Shown one piece after another: positions 55,190 through 64,000 of a DNA stretch of 64,000 nt; position 1 is the first letter of the stretch, and every line of letters begins with the position of its first letter. Origin of the DNA: Clarkia xantiana subsp. parviflora (Eukaryota > Streptophyta > Magnoliopsida > Myrtales > Onagraceae); the NCBI GenBank assembly GCA_036873135.1, contig JAPTYO010000011.1, forward strand, positions 10,507,747 through 10,571,746, given 5' to 3'. The notes under the pieces were generated by a model. The model made no database searches, was not told where the DNA came from, and saw only the letters and a program-made list of their open reading frames with translations. The position numbers were made by a program, and so were the translations under genes.

Positions 55190-56120
55190 GAGATTCTTGG
55201 TAATGGAATAAGACTATCCACTATGTTAAATATACATGTCCAGATTATGTGTGGCCTTTACCGAAGCTAGTGGCGCCTTCTGGTTCATTGACTCAAGAAG
55301 CGCCTGTCCATTTTCTCATTGCTAAGGTGACGACTTCCGAGCCTAGCCAATTTGTGCCTCTAGAAGCGAATTCTATCACCACAGTTTTGGTGAGTGGCTC
55401 AAAAGTTCAGGGCGCCGGAGAGAGCTTGCCCCTACTCCTATTATTCTTTCTGAGTATCAAGGCACCAGATGAAGGTTAAAGAACTGGAGAGGTGTCATCC
55501 TTACCACCGTCTAAGGGAAAAATGGTTGACCAAGGCGAAAATCATGCAGAACTCTGAGTTGGCTCTACACTTGGGCGCGGGGGAGATTCCCCCTTACAGA
55601 TTGTCGCCCTTTCGACTGCAAGCCTTCTGCAGTGAAGGCGACCTGTCGAACGTGCATGGATCGTCGGATGGTGGTAGTTTCTTTCTTCGTTGTTCTTTTT
55701 AGTTTTGTATGCGTTTTCGGTTCAACTATTTTTTCTTTTCAGCTCCTTCCTGAGAAGTAACATGTGGCCGCGCTCGCCTTGGAGTTACCCAAGGAGAATG
55801 AAAGACTCAAGGCGGGGTCTTCTACTAAGGGGTGGGGCTAAAAAAGGTGGTCATCCAAGAGTGTAAGACGAAAGACACCTTAAAGAAGAGACTTTCGAAA
55901 TGCGAACGCTTGCTGGCTTAGGCGAAGGTCAAGAACGTCTCTGTCTTCAAGGCGCGTGAGCGGATTGAGAAGCATGCCTTCGAGGCTGAGGAAAAGGTTG
56001 CGGCCCTCTATCAGGTGTAGAAGCTTACTGCTGAGGCTGGGGAAAAGGCTACAACCCTTCATCAGGTTGAGAAGAGCGCTGCTGAGGCCAAAGACAAAGT
56101 TGTTAACCTGTCTACGCTGG
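55190..56120 (+). pseudogene. Tat extra-ORF relic, part 3 (coiled-coil C-terminus)
   Basis: Open pieces read LTQEAPVHFLIAKVTTSEP (about 55295), WLTKAKIMQNSELALHLGAG (about 55520), then an intron-like block with a good acceptor (ttttcttttcag, about 55733-55741). Then Glu/Lys/Ala-rich coiled-coil words follow (ECKTKDTLKKRL, EAEEKVAALYQV, VEKSAAEAKDKVVNL). Several stops. The coiled-coil end resembles in kind exon 4 of the antisense gene at 1953-3235. It should follow part 2 (38450-38931). Confidence 0.55.
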
Positions 56121-56182
56121 GAAAATGGAAAATAATATATTTAGTGTCTCAGGTTTACCTCATGTGTCAATTTGGTGTCTAT

Positions 56183-57514
56183 GGCATGTTTGATTGCATG
56201 TATTAGCTAATACAAGTATTAACTAAGCATCGACTAAGATATCCTAATACATGCTAAGCTAATACAATGTTTGGATCAACTTTGTTTTAGGATATCTTAA
56301 TAGAATGACTAAAATACATAAATGTCCCTAAATAGATATGTACATTTTTTAATCATTATAATAATAATTGAAGTCCGGATGGTGGTCTCCGGAGTCCGGA
56401 CGGGGGTCGCCGGAGTCTGGCCGAGTGTCGCCGGAGGTCGCCGGTGGCCGATGCTATGAGCCGAATTTGGTGTAGTTGTTATGTATCAACTAATGTTAAG
56501 GGTATTTTGATCATTAGGTACTATGTATTAGCTAATACATGATTTTTTGAGTGTCTTAGCTAATACATGATTTTTTAAGTGTCTTAGCTAATACATGATT
56601 TACTATAGAAATGGGTATTAGCTAATACTTATTTATTAGTTAATACTAATACCAAAGCAAAACAAACAAAGTATTAGCTAAGACATGTATTAATATATCT
56701 TAATAGGGTTAAGAACACAATAGGGGTCTGAATGTTTGCCCATGTTACCAAAAGGGGTCTGAATTGAAAAAACGTATTATTAAGGGCCTGAATTTTGAGT
56801 TTTGTGTTTTTTCAAGTCTCCATCCAAATTTTCTGTTAAATCTAACAGAACCACGTGAAAAGACAAAAATACCCTTTTGAAATTATTATACAATTTATCA
56901 ATTTAATTAATAAAATGTGAAATGTCTAAAATACCCCTACACACTAATTATGCCCTTAAGGCCACCACGCTCCGGCCACCGCCCGGCGACCACCACCCGG
57001 CTCCGGCGACCGCCACCGGCCTCCGATCGGAGCCAAAAAATCTCCGATTTGAGCCAAAAAAAACTCTGATCGGAGCTTTGTGGCTCCGACCGGAGCTCCA
57101 AAGCTCCGATCGGAGCTTTTCGGTCGTCGCCGGAGGTCGGTGGTGGTCGATGGAGGCCGGTGGTGGTCGCCGGAGGCCGGTGGTGGTCGCCGGAGTCGGG
57201 GTGGTGGTGGTCGCCGGAGCTGTGGTGGCTTAAAGGGTATTTTCGTCATTTTAGGTCAAACATATGAGAGACACACTTTGGTCAAAGGGCATTTTCGGGT
57301 TTTCAAATTATTTTTGGTCACATGCCAAGCATGTGACCACTTTCCGTCACTTTTAACAGAAAAAATAGACGGAGACCTCACTTATACACAAAACTCAAAT
57401 TCAGGCCCTAAATAATACGTTTTATCAATTCAGACCCCTTTTGGCAACATGGGCAAACATTCAGGCCCCTATTGTGTTCTTAACCCATCCTAATACATGC
57501 AATCAAACATTCCC
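56183..57514. mobile_element. Inverted-repeat element carrying a nested Mutator-like MITE
   Basis: The left end GGCATGTTTGATTGCATGTA pairs with the right end TACATGCAATCAAACATTCC. The immediate flanks are CTA and TTA, which could be a mutated 3-bp target duplication. The interior repeats tattagctaatacatg many times (56510-56640). Without the nested MITE it is about 540 bp. Superfamily (PIF/Harbinger) is a guess. Confidence 0.6.
56706..57486. mobile_element. Mutator-like MITE, 781 bp, GC-rich centre
   Basis: The termini GGGTTAAGAACACAATAGGG and CCCTATTGTGTTCTTAACCC belong to arms over 100 bp long (caaaactcaaattcaggccc on the right). The 9-bp duplication is ATCTTAATA (56697-56705) against ATCCTAATA (57487-57495). 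The centre (56950-57235) is GC-rich, with palindromic ctccgatcggagc words at about 57015, 57066 and 57106 and repeated ggtggtcgccggag. No gene is recognised in the GC-rich part. Confidence 0.88.
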
Positions 57515-58235
57515 TTAGGGTTTACCCCATGTGTCAATTCAGTGTCTCAGGATTAAATTATTATTTTCGACTGTCTTAGGTTTCAACTTTGTTGCTATTT
57601 GGTGTCTCCGTCTAATTTTGGGTTAAATTTAATAGAAACTGGTCATGTGCTGGTCACGTTACCAATTAAATTTGAAAATCCTTAACCCTAAAATGCTCAG
57701 AAACGCCGAAGTCGGGTCAGTCCGGAATCGGAGGCGGGTGGCCGGAATCGGAGGTGGGTGATCAGAATCAGACGGGTGCTTTGAAAAAAAAAAGTATGAG
57801 AAGCAAAATTGTCTTTTCATCTCAATCTGACAAAGCTAACCTTAAAATTGAACAGAAAATCTAAGTTGTAAGAAAATTAAAACCTGGGACATTAATCTGA
57901 GACCCGGTAACCTGGAAAAAAATAGGTTCTTTTCTCCTAGGAAAATAGAGCAGCGGGCAGCTCAATGAGACAAAATATATATATTACTTACAAAGTGTTT
58001 AGTCGTTGTAAGATTTGTTAACTCGCACGCAAATAGATGAGTTTGTATCATTAGAAACTACAACATTAACGTAACAACAGTCCCAAAATTGAACAAATTT
58101 TATGCAAAACACGTGACCAGTTTTTTAACATGTACAACAAATAAGGGATTCAATGTTTTAGCCAAAAAATAAATAAATAAGGGATTCAATAGCTTGGAAA
58201 GCAAGCAAGAACCTTCATAATTCATCATCCTCCCA
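57515..58235. other. Non-coding region, right flank of the inverted-repeat elements
   Basis: The word gtttacc-catgtgtcaatt occurs on both sides of the element at 56183 (56153 and 57530), so an outer element may enclose it. 57720-57780 repeats ggaatcggaggcgggtg. No gene recognised. Confidence 0.4.
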
Positions 58236-58822
58236 AGCAACCCTAGTTTCCTTCTTTTCCTGTCCTCTCTATACTTACTCATCAAAAACCTAACCATCCG
58301 AACAACGCTCCCACTAAACACAACCCCAATCATAGAGTCACATCACTACCGATATCCTCGTCACTCGTTCAATACTTGAGCGCTATCCTTGGGCGTCATA
58401 TAAATCCAAGTAATGAAATACGTACACGACAACGCGCTCATCACGATCCACATGATCACCATATGGGTCCACATCCACCCTCTCCTTCTCATCGGCAATC
58501 CACTTACCAGCACAAGAATTATTAAGAGACGATAAAAACGCCAAAGTATTGAAAATCACAAACTGCCCATACGCTACCGGAAGCCTAGTTACAGTGTGTT
58601 TGTGCTTTGTGGGTGATGGTTGTTTGGAAGAGCTCTTCTGGGAAAGAAGGGGGACCACACTTCGGGGACAACCTCAATTATGTTTCCTTCTTCTCTCGTA
58701 AGTGAGGACGTTTCACAAAGTTTGGTGAATTTGATTCAATGTCTGTGTTGGCGAGCAAGTATGTTATAATCTGTAAAATATTCACAAATTCTTAACAAAT
58801 GATTAAACAAAGAAAAACAAAG

Positions 58823-58826
58823 AAAA
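58823..58826 (-). terminator. Pol III terminator of tRNA-Leu
   Basis: Minus-strand TTTT four bases after the tRNA 3' end, the usual distance. Confidence 0.8.
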
Positions 58827-58829
58827 TAT

Positions 58830-58910
58830 TGTTGAGAGTGGGATTTGAACCCATGCCCTTTCGGACCAGAACCTTAATCTGGCGCCTTAGACCAACTCGG
58901 CCATCTCAAC
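58830..58910 (-). tRNA. tRNA-Leu (anticodon AAG)
   Basis: The 7-bp acceptor stem GTTGAGA/TCTCAAC is perfect, as is the anticodon stem CCAGA/TCTGG with loop TTAAGGT (AAG at 58873-58875). A long class-II variable arm (GTCCGAAAGGGC) marks tRNA-Leu. A box (TGGCCGAGTTGG, 58903-58892) and B box (GGTTCAAATCC, 58851-58841) are intact. A TTTT Pol III terminator lies at 58826-58823. CCA is not encoded, and there is no intron. One A-C mismatch closes the T stem. It lies within an intron of the ankyrin pseudogene, on the same strand. Confidence 0.95.
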
Positions 58911-60154
58911 TTGATATTAAATATTAGTAAACATAACAAAGGACGCAGAAAGTTCATAATGCAATAGAGTAATGAACATATACACAAAAATAATCGTCAA
59001 ATTTTTGGATATTTAATTTGAAGGATTCAGCTTCAGAAATGCAAAAAGCAACTCCAAAGAATTTATTTCTGAAGATATAAATTTCCTACAAGAATCATCA
59101 TTTTCCCTATGAATCAATTCATATTGAAAACAGATCTTCATTGTATGCTAAACTATTACCCAGATTATATCCTCTATGCAATCTCAACTAGGTTGGCATT
59201 GTCTTAGATTATGGACAGTGAGTTATGTGAGCATTAAATCTACAGTTCACACGAAGCAGCACTAAATCTAAATCTCTTCCATTATGAACCTAAATAACTA
59301 TATGAATGCATGCCACGTATTTTGTACAATCAGATGAGAAATTTCTTCAGGCCTCATTTTATTAACAGGATTACTCTAAATGGCATTGCTGCAACGAAAC
59401 CATATTATTATTTATGTGAACCCATTATACATTCATGAGGGGAAAATGCTTCATTTTGCAAGTGCATCCATTTATTTGTATAATCAACTATTATTTCAGC
59501 AGCTAACAACACCTATAACTCAGAAATTTCCAATTAGGAGATGCAAATCATACCTCCAATTGCTTCTGGGACATAGCAACATGTAACACGGAGTTGCCAT
59601 CAGAATCTCGTGAATTCAATAACACATCATTTCCCAATACATTCCTTCCACCAAGACCTTCAAGGCCTCAAAACCATGTTATGCCTCACACAGGTGAAGA
59701 ACACTCTCTCCTGCCTTATTCAGCACCCGAGCTGACTCAGGCGCAACCAGAACCAACTCATTGATACAACAGAGGCCAGATGCAACGGAGGCCTCCCATT
59801 GTGGTCCCAAGCAAAACTACCATCAGGCTCCATAACCACTAGCTTGTTCACAATCTCCAAGTATCCTGATAGAATTAGGTCAAAATAAATAATATTTTAC
59901 CAAAATCGACCCGATTAAACTCCATTTCTAGGAATCGACATGGAAATTGATGAGGAGAAAGAGTTACCCTTTGCAGAGGCGACATGGAGGGGAAGAGAGC
60001 CGTTGGAATTGGTGTCGGCAGCGAGCTTAGGGTTTCGGGACAACAACCCCTGGAAAAAGATGAGTGGCCCAGAAGGACAGCGGCGCTTTTGCTGGATTGA
60101 AGGAGTCTCGTATTGGAGAAATTGGAATAGAGTTGAGACATCGCCGGTCATCAT

Positions 60155-60493
60155 GGAGGCGCCTGACGGGGAGGCTGTCTGATTCTTCTTGCTTCTCGAA
60201 GTGGCTAGAGTAAGCTCAGAGCCTCATGAGGTCGGTCGGTTAGAACTCTGTTAAGTTTCTAACCGACTGATATGGAGAAATTAGTCCACGGCTTTCTTCA
60301 AGAACAAACAACTAAAAAAAAGTTCACGAAATGATTATTATGACAAATTGATATAAGATTAGACACACCGCTACAAAATCGTTAATTTTGTATGAAAAAG
60401 CTCTTATGCATTGCATATGATCACTTTTGGCAAAAATTTAAGAAATTGAATGATCTAAAATGACGAAATACAATTTATGTTGTAACTAAATAT
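60155..60493. other. Upstream flank of the ankyrin pseudogene
   Basis: It would contain the promoter of the dead gene. It has no TATA box that I would assert. 60310-60490 is AT-rich. Confidence 0.4.
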
Positions 60494-62781
60494 AACAATT
60501 CTCCTTTCTTTTTCCTCATTCCAACTAGAATTTTGAAGTTTGGATTTTGCTAAGCTCTCTTCTCCAATCTCTGCGATTTTCGTTGTCCCGCCTCAAATTG
60601 ATGTATTCATTGACTTTTAATAGTTCGATGGTTACACCCAGTCAACGAAAATGCGATTGTGGACTAAATTCTCCGGCGAAAATCTAGGGCACTTAGGAAA
60701 ATTTTCAACAGAGATCCTCAGTTAAGAATGTTTCTGCCAATGTGAAGAAGATGATGAGTGTTGTAGTCAAAAAGCTGGAGAAATATCAGCAGAGGGGGAA
60801 TGTTTTTTAACTGTTGCAATGTGATTTATGAGGTTTGTTTAGTTGTTTTAATGTGGTATATGACTTTGTTTAATGGTTTCAATGAGGTATATGTTCTTTG
60901 TTCTACTATTACAGTATGGTATTTATTTAACTGTTAAGTTTTGAAATGGTTGGAACCTTATAGATGTGGGTTTGCAGGTTATAAAAATTTAGTCCATTTT
61001 CATTGCTGACATGCTCCAACAATCTTTACATGCAGATTATTTGACAAACATTTTTGCTAAAGTAAAATATATGAGAGATATACCCCTACATATGTAGAAG
61101 GAGACTTTCTCCTTCTAACATAAATTCAAATACCTCATTGTAATCGTAGAATAAAAAACATATATACAACCAAGAATACTTAGTAAATGAAATAGGAAAG
61201 GGGAGTTTATGAATCTTTCATGACTTACAAGCAACACATTAATGAGCAAGATCTGAATTGGAACTAATAGCAAAATCATGTAAAATCTTATTTAGAACAA
61301 GTTTAGAAGGATGATCAAGTAGTTGACGCTAGATATAGGTAGTTAAACATACATAATTAGAAGCAGTCAATGACTTAGAAAACTCAGTAAAATTGAAAAC
61401 ATACAAGTTCATAGGTGACTCAAACATCACAAAAGACTTAGTAAGTATAGTACTACGATTTTGTCACAAAAGACTTATTCTTATATATACTACTAAATTA
61501 AGTTTGTAATGAAGAAGAAAATGGCAAATGCAGCTGATAAAAGCTTTATTTCTCAGTTTACTCCAGAAGAATATGATGGCTCACCTGATCCTTGACCTTG
61601 ACCACACAACCAGCAGAGTCAAAGGTAAAATACAAATTAAATCCTTAATAAATTGAGAAAGTGACATTCAATTATTTGTAATATTAGGAGAATAAAGTAT
61701 ATTTCTTAAGAAAAGATTTCTAGACTCAAATTTTAAGGCATTATACTATATGTGACTAATAGAAATAGAAGTATCATTACCAACTAGAACTTTATATAAC
61801 CATTATAAGGATTGGAGATTCTCATTGTTTTGAAGGAGTTGTTAAATGACGGTTAGCCTCCAAGTCAAGAAACCAGGCACAATGATTTGCAGATGTAGTA
61901 GTTCCATATTTGGACGCAATAAAGACTACATTGTTAGCAGCGGCTCCTCCTAAAGTCTGGTTGACCTGAGAATCATGACCTCCAAATGAGCTAGAAGAGT
62001 AGGTCGTAGTGGAACAGGCAGGTAGCTAACTGAGCTAGGTGTGAGGCATTATAGATCCTAGTTTAATTGGAGAGGAGCTGATATAGGTGATACGCATTAT
62101 AGTTCCTAGTTGAAGCGGAAAATGATGAATAGATTCCAGATGAAGTGGATGGGAGCTAAGCTAGGTGAGATCCATATAGAGTCCAGTAAAAGTGAAAGGA
62201 AGATGTGCTTGTTCTATGATGCTGTAATATGATAATTGGAATGCTAGAATAGAAGCACTTGAAGGTGTGGTAGATGTGGTGCTGCAATGAAAGTTGGAGT
62301 TAGAAACGCTGCAAGATATTTTTATGTTGATTGCTACTTGATCAAACATTGTGACAAATACCATATTGTAATAGTAGAAAAAAGAACATATACCCCATTG
62401 AAACAATTAAACAAATTTCATATACCACATTGAAACAACTAAACAAACGTCATATACCGCGTTGGAACAGTTAAAAATATTCCCACTTTGCTGATATTTC
62501 TCCAGCTTTTTGACAGCAGCACTCGTATTCTTCACACTGGCAGAAACCTTCTTAGCATGAGGACCTATGCTGAAAATATTTCCAAGTGCCTGAAGTTTTC
62601 ACCTCAGCAGTCAGTCCACAATCGCATTTTCATTGAATGGGTGTGGTCATCGAACTACTAGAACCCATTGAAGACATCAATTTGAGGTGGGACAACGAAA
62701 ATCACAAAGATTAGAGGAGAGAGCTCAGCAAAATCGAAACTTCAAAACCCTAATTGGAATGAGGAAGAAAAAAGGGAAATT
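60494..62781. mobile_element. Long-TIR (Mutator-like or foldback) element, ~2.29 kb
   Basis: The arms of about 450 bp are inverted: the left begins acaattctcctttctttttc and passes caatctctgcgattttcgtt, gtggactaaattctcc and agctggagaaatatcagca; the right arm carries the complements, ending gaaaaaagggaaattgt. Arm similarity is about 80 percent. The centre (60960-62330) holds a degraded copia gag-protease piece. A target duplication could not be fixed, since the outer edges are diverged. Pack-MULE capture or later insertion are both possible. Confidence 0.75.
61840..62200 (-). pseudogene. copia gag-protease fragment inside the long-TIR element
   Basis: On the minus strand YSSSSFGGHDSQVNQTLG and WFLDLEANRHLT resemble the tail of copia gag and the protease site (the consensus there is W-x-x-D-S/T-G-A, so the active site is altered). 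62020-62170 has degenerate repeats (gagctaagctaggtgag, gatcctagtttaattgg). Stops are present. Confidence 0.6.
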
Positions 62782-62840
62782 GTTCTATCAATCCCAATAG
62801 GGTTTTAGAAAGAAAAAAAAACCTCAAAATTAATTTCACT

Positions 62841-63080
62841 TAGGACACGTGTCAAAATCTTAACGGTGGGGCACGATGTGGGACAGAAAGAGTGGGGCAG
62901 GAGATTTGTATCCCTTTTAATGAACTCAGGTCTCCCTTTTAATGAACTCAGGTCTCCCGCATCGCTCTTCGTGCCCTAGATCGTGCATCACCGTTAATAT
63001 CTTAAGGGATACAGATTTCTTGCCCCACTCTTTCTGTCCCAGATCATGCCTCACCGTTAAGATCTTGACACGTGTCCTTA
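62841..63080. mobile_element. Small MITE, ~240 bp, with ~75-bp TIRs
   Basis: The left arm taggacacgtgtcaaaatct and gggacagaaagagtggggca pair with the right arm tgccccactctttctgtccc and gatcttgacacgtgtcctta. The G-box-like core cacgtgtc is at both ends. The target duplication is not clear. It lies 11 bp left of the next MITE. Confidence 0.8.
62911..62956. repeat. 22-bp tandem duplication in the MITE centre
   Basis: tcccttttaatgaactcagg occurs twice, 22 bp apart, without mismatch. Confidence 0.92.
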
Positions 63081-63091
63081 GATTTAATATT

Positions 63092-63428
63092 GGGTTAATA
63101 ACAAAAAAACTGTCCAAGGTTTACCCTATGTTAAAAGTAGGTGTTTGGGTGGTGTGGAGCGATTTCCCACGACAGCGGAGCGGGATTTACTTGCGCGGAT
63201 GTAGGCAGCCTCTTAGGTGACGGTCCCTGGAAGATGACGAGAGGGGAGTGTGTTTGGGAGCTCGAATTCGACAGTTGGTTTCATCGGAATTGACTTCTCT
63301 AAAGTAATCACACCGAAACACCACATTTTAACAAAATTGAAACATTGGACACTACGGTTTAACATTTGAAACTTCAGACACCTACTTTTAACATAGGATA
63401 AACCTTGGACAGTTTTTAATTATTAACC
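63092..63428. mobile_element. Mutator-like MITE, 337 bp, same family as 16467-16999
   Basis: The termini are GGGTTAATAAC and ATTATTAACC, with arms aactgtccaaggtttaccct/aaccttggacagttt as in the first copy. atttaatatt is duplicated on both sides (63082-63091 and 63429-63438), 9-10 bp. The central sequence (tgacggtccc, agaagtcaattcc) is also shared, in inverted orientation relative to the first copy, with a deletion. Confidence 0.9.
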
Positions 63429-63438
63429 ATTTAATATT

Positions 63439-64000
63439 TTCCTTCTAGGTTCACCCTAAATTAATGATGAGTCACTATCTAGGACAGAAAGAGTTGTATC
63501 TTCTTTTAATAAGCAGCAAATAAAGGAAACAGAAGATACAACTCAATGATATAGCAAAATATCCACACGATATTCTTACCCTTCGCTATTTTTGCTGAAG
63601 ATCATCATATTCACATAAGATATACAAACTGTCGTAGATGCACCAATTGTTTAACCTACAGTAATCTCACGCGACTATATAAACATAAGTCTCTCGTTCG
63701 TAATTCAGTTCAATTTATTACGTCCCCTACTGTATATCAGATCCACAAACTCCACCATGTCCCAGTTGAGCATCAGAGTCAAATCAACACAGAATCAAGA
63801 AGAAAATGATTGATCACACAGAAATAAATTGAAAGAGGTAGTTAAGTTAACAATTACACAAACTTAATTTAAATTACACAAACATTATCGTAGTCTGCCA
63901 CAAGAGAAGGCGAGATAGTTAGTTCTCCCCCACCAACCTGGGCAGTCAACAATTTAAGTTATGCTCTAAAAGAAAGAAGCTGCTGCTGCTGCTGCTGCCA
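63439..64000. other. Right edge of the window, no recognised gene
   Basis: 63460-63510 contains ctaggacagaaagagttgta, a word shared with the MITE at 62841. The last bases (63979-63998) are a (GCT)n run that could belong to a UTR or coding sequence of a gene beyond the window. Confidence 0.4.

Larger units (their letters stand above)
58240..60154 (-). pseudogene. Ankyrin-repeat/PGG-domain membrane protein pseudogene
   Basis: ATG at 60154 opens exon 1, which includes an ankyrin motif (GSLPLHVASAKG) and ends at a donor (gGTAACTC, about 59967). Exon 2 (about 59870 to 59554) holds GYLEIVNKLV, GRPPLHLAS, APESARVLNKAGES and DGNSVLHVAMSQK, but one frame change follows PLHLAS and a TAA lies at 59679-59681. 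The last exon (about 58700-58240) carries the membrane part of a PGG domain: VAYGQFVIFNTLAFLSSL, then in another frame MRRRGWMWTHMVIMWIVMSA and TYFITWIYMTP, a TGA near 58361, and VVFSGSVVRMVRFL. At least three frameshifts or stops. Living relatives (ITN1/ACD6-like) are plasma-membrane proteins in stress and defence signalling. Confidence 0.8.

Overview
This is plant nuclear DNA, most probably from a eudicot, made almost entirely of transposable elements stacked inside one another. The evidence is plant Ty1/copia and Ty3/gypsy polyproteins, TATAAATA-type LTR promoters, a CACTA transposon, hAT, Mutator-like and Tourist-like MITEs, a plant mitochondrial carrier gene, a nuclear tRNA-Leu(AAG) gene and a plant ankyrin/PGG pseudogene. 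I cannot name the species.

Only three loci look like host genes: an intact intronless mitochondrial carrier (21162-22112, minus), tRNA-Leu(AAG) (58830-58910, minus), and a frameshifted ankyrin-repeat/PGG membrane-protein pseudogene (about 58240-60154, minus) that encloses the tRNA. The only intact element polyprotein is a chromodomain Ty3/gypsy element (33414-38449) with identical LTRs and a GGATC target duplication.

Layout. 1-6905: 3' parts of Tat/Ogre-like gypsy elements, with tandem repeats, a four-exon antisense extra gene (1953-3235, minus) and two related LTRs. 8055-20327: a degenerate Ty1/copia element with very short LTRs and a duplicated gag, split by a 660-bp Tat-like LTR and by a 5.6-kb CACTA transposon that carries three MITEs. 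21162-22500: the carrier gene. 22900-28780: a tandem duplication, a 64-bp hairpin, a hAT MITE, and a 3.3-kb copia element with identical LTRs but ruined coding sequence. 29054-30937: a solo LTR of an Ogre-like family.

32866-56120 is one nest. The deepest host is a plus-strand Tat extra-ORF relic. It is split by the intact chromovirus and by a minus-strand copia element (38932 to about 55184). That copia element holds tandem LTR-leader units, an 844-bp solo LTR, another Ogre-like LTR fragment with a 190-bp GA run, and a 7.6-kb non-coding Ogre-like element (46293-53935). From 56180 to the end come Mutator-like and other inverted-repeat elements around the tRNA/ankyrin locus, and a 2.3-kb long-TIR element containing a copia fragment.

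Many boundaries are fixed by target-site duplications read directly from the sequence, so much of the insertion order can be deduced. I found no CRISPR array, operon, bacterial feature or clearly new host system. The most unusual items are the spliced antisense gene, the recently moved but defective copia element with a Rab-like start motif, the hairpin, and the depth of nesting.
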